7,396 nucleotides of DNA from contig DQNX01000059.1 in assembly GCA_015658965.1 (NCBI GenBank), positions 1 through 7,396 on the forward strand, in the 5' to 3' direction. The notes beneath the pieces are model-generated. The model had not been told where the DNA came from. It did no database searches and saw only the letters and a program-made list of their open reading frames with translations. A program made the translations under genes and the position numbers. Source of the DNA: Gammaproteobacteria bacterium (lineage in GTDB: Bacteria > Pseudomonadota > Gammaproteobacteria > PS1 > Pseudothioglobaceae). Below, one piece after another: positions 6,214-7,396 of the stretch. Each line of letters opens with the position of its first letter. The first letter of the stretch is position 1.

Positions 6214-7086
6214 TTAGCCTCGTGGGTGGTGTTTTGTATGCTGAGATTTCAACTGCACGTTTTGAATGTGTGTGTAAATTTGTGTGGTTGAGATATCACT
6301 ATGACCCAGCATCAGTTGCACGCTACGCAGATCAGCCCCTTGTTGCACAAGATGTGTGGCAAAAGCATGGCGTAAAGTATGTGGGGATAAGGGTTTATCA
6401 ATGCCAGCTTTGACAGCGTAAGCCTTAATAATATAAAAGAAATTTTGTCGACTCATGCTCGAGCCACGGTTACTTAAGAAGTAATGATCGGTTTGGCCTG
6501 ATTTAAGTAAAAATGGGCGGGCTTTTTGTTCGTAAATATTAAGATAATCCATCGCCACTTCACCCATGGGTAAGAGTCGTTCTTTGTTGCCCTTGCCGTG
6601 AATACGAATATACTCTTCCCCCAGATTAATGTTGTGATATTCAAGTGTGATTAGTTCTGATACGCGCAGTCCGCAAGAATAAAGCAGCTCCAACATAGCA
6701 CGATCACGCATACCAAAAATAGTTTTTTCATTGGGCGTGCTCAGGAGCTGATCAACTTCATCAATATTAAGAAAAACAGGGAGTTTTTGTGTTTGCTTAG
6801 GGTGGTGCAATTTGGCGGTTGGATTACTGTCGATCAATTGCTGAGCGTTTAAGTACTGATAAAAAATACGCAAGCAAGTCAGGATGCGCGCTTGTGTGGC
6901 GGCGCTAAGCTGTCTGTGCTTAAAGTAAGCGTTAATGTCAGTATTGCTGACATGAGTAAGGTCATTACTCAGCCATTTTGAAAACAACTTAAGGTCTGAT
7001 TGGTAAGCACTCAGTGTATTTTGACTGGCACCGGATGAGAGCCAATAATAGTCTAGAAATTTTTCAATTAAGGTAGTGTTGTTCAC
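6214..7086 (-). CDS. xerD: Site-specific tyrosine recombinase XerD
   Basis: With XerC, XerD resolves chromosome dimers at dif in the terminus under FtsK control, acting in the cytoplasm on DNA. The product is 290 residues (E. coli 298). The N-terminal SAM-like core-binding domain is about 1-90 (LIEKFLDYYWLSSGASQNTL at about 6-25). The catalytic domain is about 100-285. All catalytic residues are present: R141 (GLRVSEL), K165 (HGKGNKER), H236 and R239 (SPHTLRH), H262 (GHSDI) and nucleophile Y271 (IYTHIQ). The ending KHHPRG matches XerD and not XerC, whose tail differs. The start is GTG; an in-frame TAA lies four codons upstream, so no earlier start exists, and no Shine-Dalgarno is visible. It lies downstream of the rplS terminator on the same strand and converges on greA. 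An integrase of a mobile element is unlikely given the close XerD match and housekeeping context. Confidence 0.94.
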   Translation of the reverse strand: MNNTTLIEKFLDYYWLSSGASQNTLSAYQSDLKLFSKWLSNDLTHVSNTDINAYFKHRQLSAATQARILTCLRIFYQYLNAQQLIDSNPTAKLHHPKQTQKLPVFLNIDEVDQLLSTPNEKTIFGMRDRAMLELLYSCGLRVSELITLEYHNINLGEEYIRIHGKGNKERLLPMGEVAMDYLNIYEQKARPFLLKSGQTDHYFLSNRGSSMSRQNFFYIIKAYAVKAGIDKPLSPHTLRHAFATHLVQQGADLRSVQLMLGHSDISTTQIYTHIQNVQLKSQHTKHHPRG

Positions 7087-7094
7087 GGTTTGAA

Positions 7095-7103
7095 ATTATG
7101 GCA
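7095..7103 (-). promoter_or_regulatory. Possible extended -10 promoter directly before xerD
   Basis: On the minus strand the bases read TGCCATAAT, an extended -10 with one mismatch to TATAAT. Only eight bases (TTCAAACC) separate it from the GTG of xerD, so transcription would start at or within about two bases of the start codon. No good -35 is seen; the upstream region is occupied by the rplS terminator. Confidence 0.4.
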
Positions 7104-7104
7104 T

Positions 7105-7132
7105 AAAAAATGCCGGTAAAGACCGGCATTTT
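7105..7132 (-). terminator. Rho-independent terminator of rplS
   Basis: On the minus strand AAAATGCCGG, loop TCTTTA, then CCGGCATTTT form a 10-bp stem with a GC-rich middle. The T's extend to a run of six (minus-strand bases 7110-7105). It starts 18 bases after the rplS stop and separates rplS from xerD. Confidence 0.9.
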
Positions 7133-7150
7133 ATTGGAAAAATATAAAGC

Positions 7151-7396
7151 TTATCTCTTAGCCAATTTTTCTTTAATTCTTGCTGCTTTACCTGTTAATT
7201 CACGAAGGTAATACAGTTTCGCTTGACGAACCTTACCACGACGCTTAACTTCTACTGAATCAATCATTTTTGAGTGTGTTTGAAAAACTCTTTCAACACC
7301 TTCGCCGTGAGAGATTTTTCTAACGGTGAATGCTGAACTGATGCCACGATTTTTCTTAGCGATCACAACGCCTTCAAACGCTTGCAGTCTTTCGCG
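7151..7396 (-). CDS. rplS: 50S ribosomal protein L19, N-terminus cut by window edge
   Basis: L19 is a large-subunit ribosomal protein located at the 30S-50S interface. The last 81 residues are in the window and the frame is open to base 7396, so roughly the first 35 residues of a protein of about 115 are missing. Visible L19 signatures are RLQAFEGVVIAKKNRG at the edge, SAFTVRKISHGEGVERVFQ, VEVKRRGKVRQAKLYYLREL and TGKAARIKEKL near the end. A GTG inside GVVIA is an internal Val, not a start. It is normally the last gene of rpsP-rimM-trmD-rplS, and the strong terminator right after its stop fits that. Its closeness to xerD is also seen in other gammaproteobacteria such as Pseudomonas (from memory). 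Confidence 0.96.
   Translation of the reverse strand, partial: RERLQAFEGVVIAKKNRGISSAFTVRKISHGEGVERVFQTHSKMIDSVEVKRRGKVRQAKLYYLRELTGKAARIKEKLAKR

Noticed and set aside
6159..6413. 84-codon open frame on the plus strand over the palindrome and the end of xerD
   Set aside because: It starts without an ATG or Shine-Dalgarno within the palindrome arm and is mostly antisense to the conserved C-terminus of XerD.
6214..7086. Integrase of a prophage or genomic island
   Set aside because: Length, motifs and the HHPRG tail are those of housekeeping XerD, it sits next to rplS, and there is no tRNA or cargo gene near it.

Overview
The window looks like ordinary chromosomal DNA from a moderately AT-rich gammaproteobacterium. 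Supporting this are the proteobacterial-type CarA/CarB/GreA/XerD/L19 sequences, the carA-carB-greA order, and xerD lying next to rplS, all typical of Gammaproteobacteria. From memory of protein style and base composition, a marine sulfur-oxidiser relative (Thioglobus/SUP05-like) is plausible. That placement is inference and not shown by the window.

Layout: a small heavy-metal-associated (HMA) domain protein runs off the left edge on the minus strand. It is divergent from a plus-strand cluster carA - mlaA - carB - greA (379-5920). Both divergent genes appear to have extended -10 promoters with poor -35 elements, and a perfect 8-bp tandem repeat lies between them. The four plus-strand genes are tightly packed: a 4-base ATGA overlap, then gaps of 25 and 19 bp, so they are probably one operon. 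CarA and CarB are the two subunits of carbamoyl-phosphate synthetase (pyrimidine and arginine precursor). GreA is the transcript-cleavage factor. The outer-membrane lipid-asymmetry protein MlaA is wedged between the two synthetase subunits, which is the main gene-order oddity; it also lacks the usual lipobox cysteine.

A 293-bp AT-rich gap (5921-6213) separates greA from the convergent minus-strand xerD. It carries no believable gene. It does hold a run of A-tracts spaced at about 10 bp (probably bent DNA) and a 62-bp imperfect palindrome whose centre is an 11-6-11 arrangement loosely resembling a Xer/dif site.

The right end is minus-strand: the 3' part of rplS (ribosomal protein L19) enters from the right edge, ends at a clear intrinsic terminator, and is followed by xerD. 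xerD starts with GTG, has no Shine-Dalgarno, and has an extended -10 so close to the start that its mRNA may be leaderless. I found no mobile element, CRISPR array, tRNA or rRNA. All main genes are intact except the two cut by the window edges. The unusual signals are modest and lie mostly in gene order, CarB's allosteric domain and the greA/xerD intergenic region.
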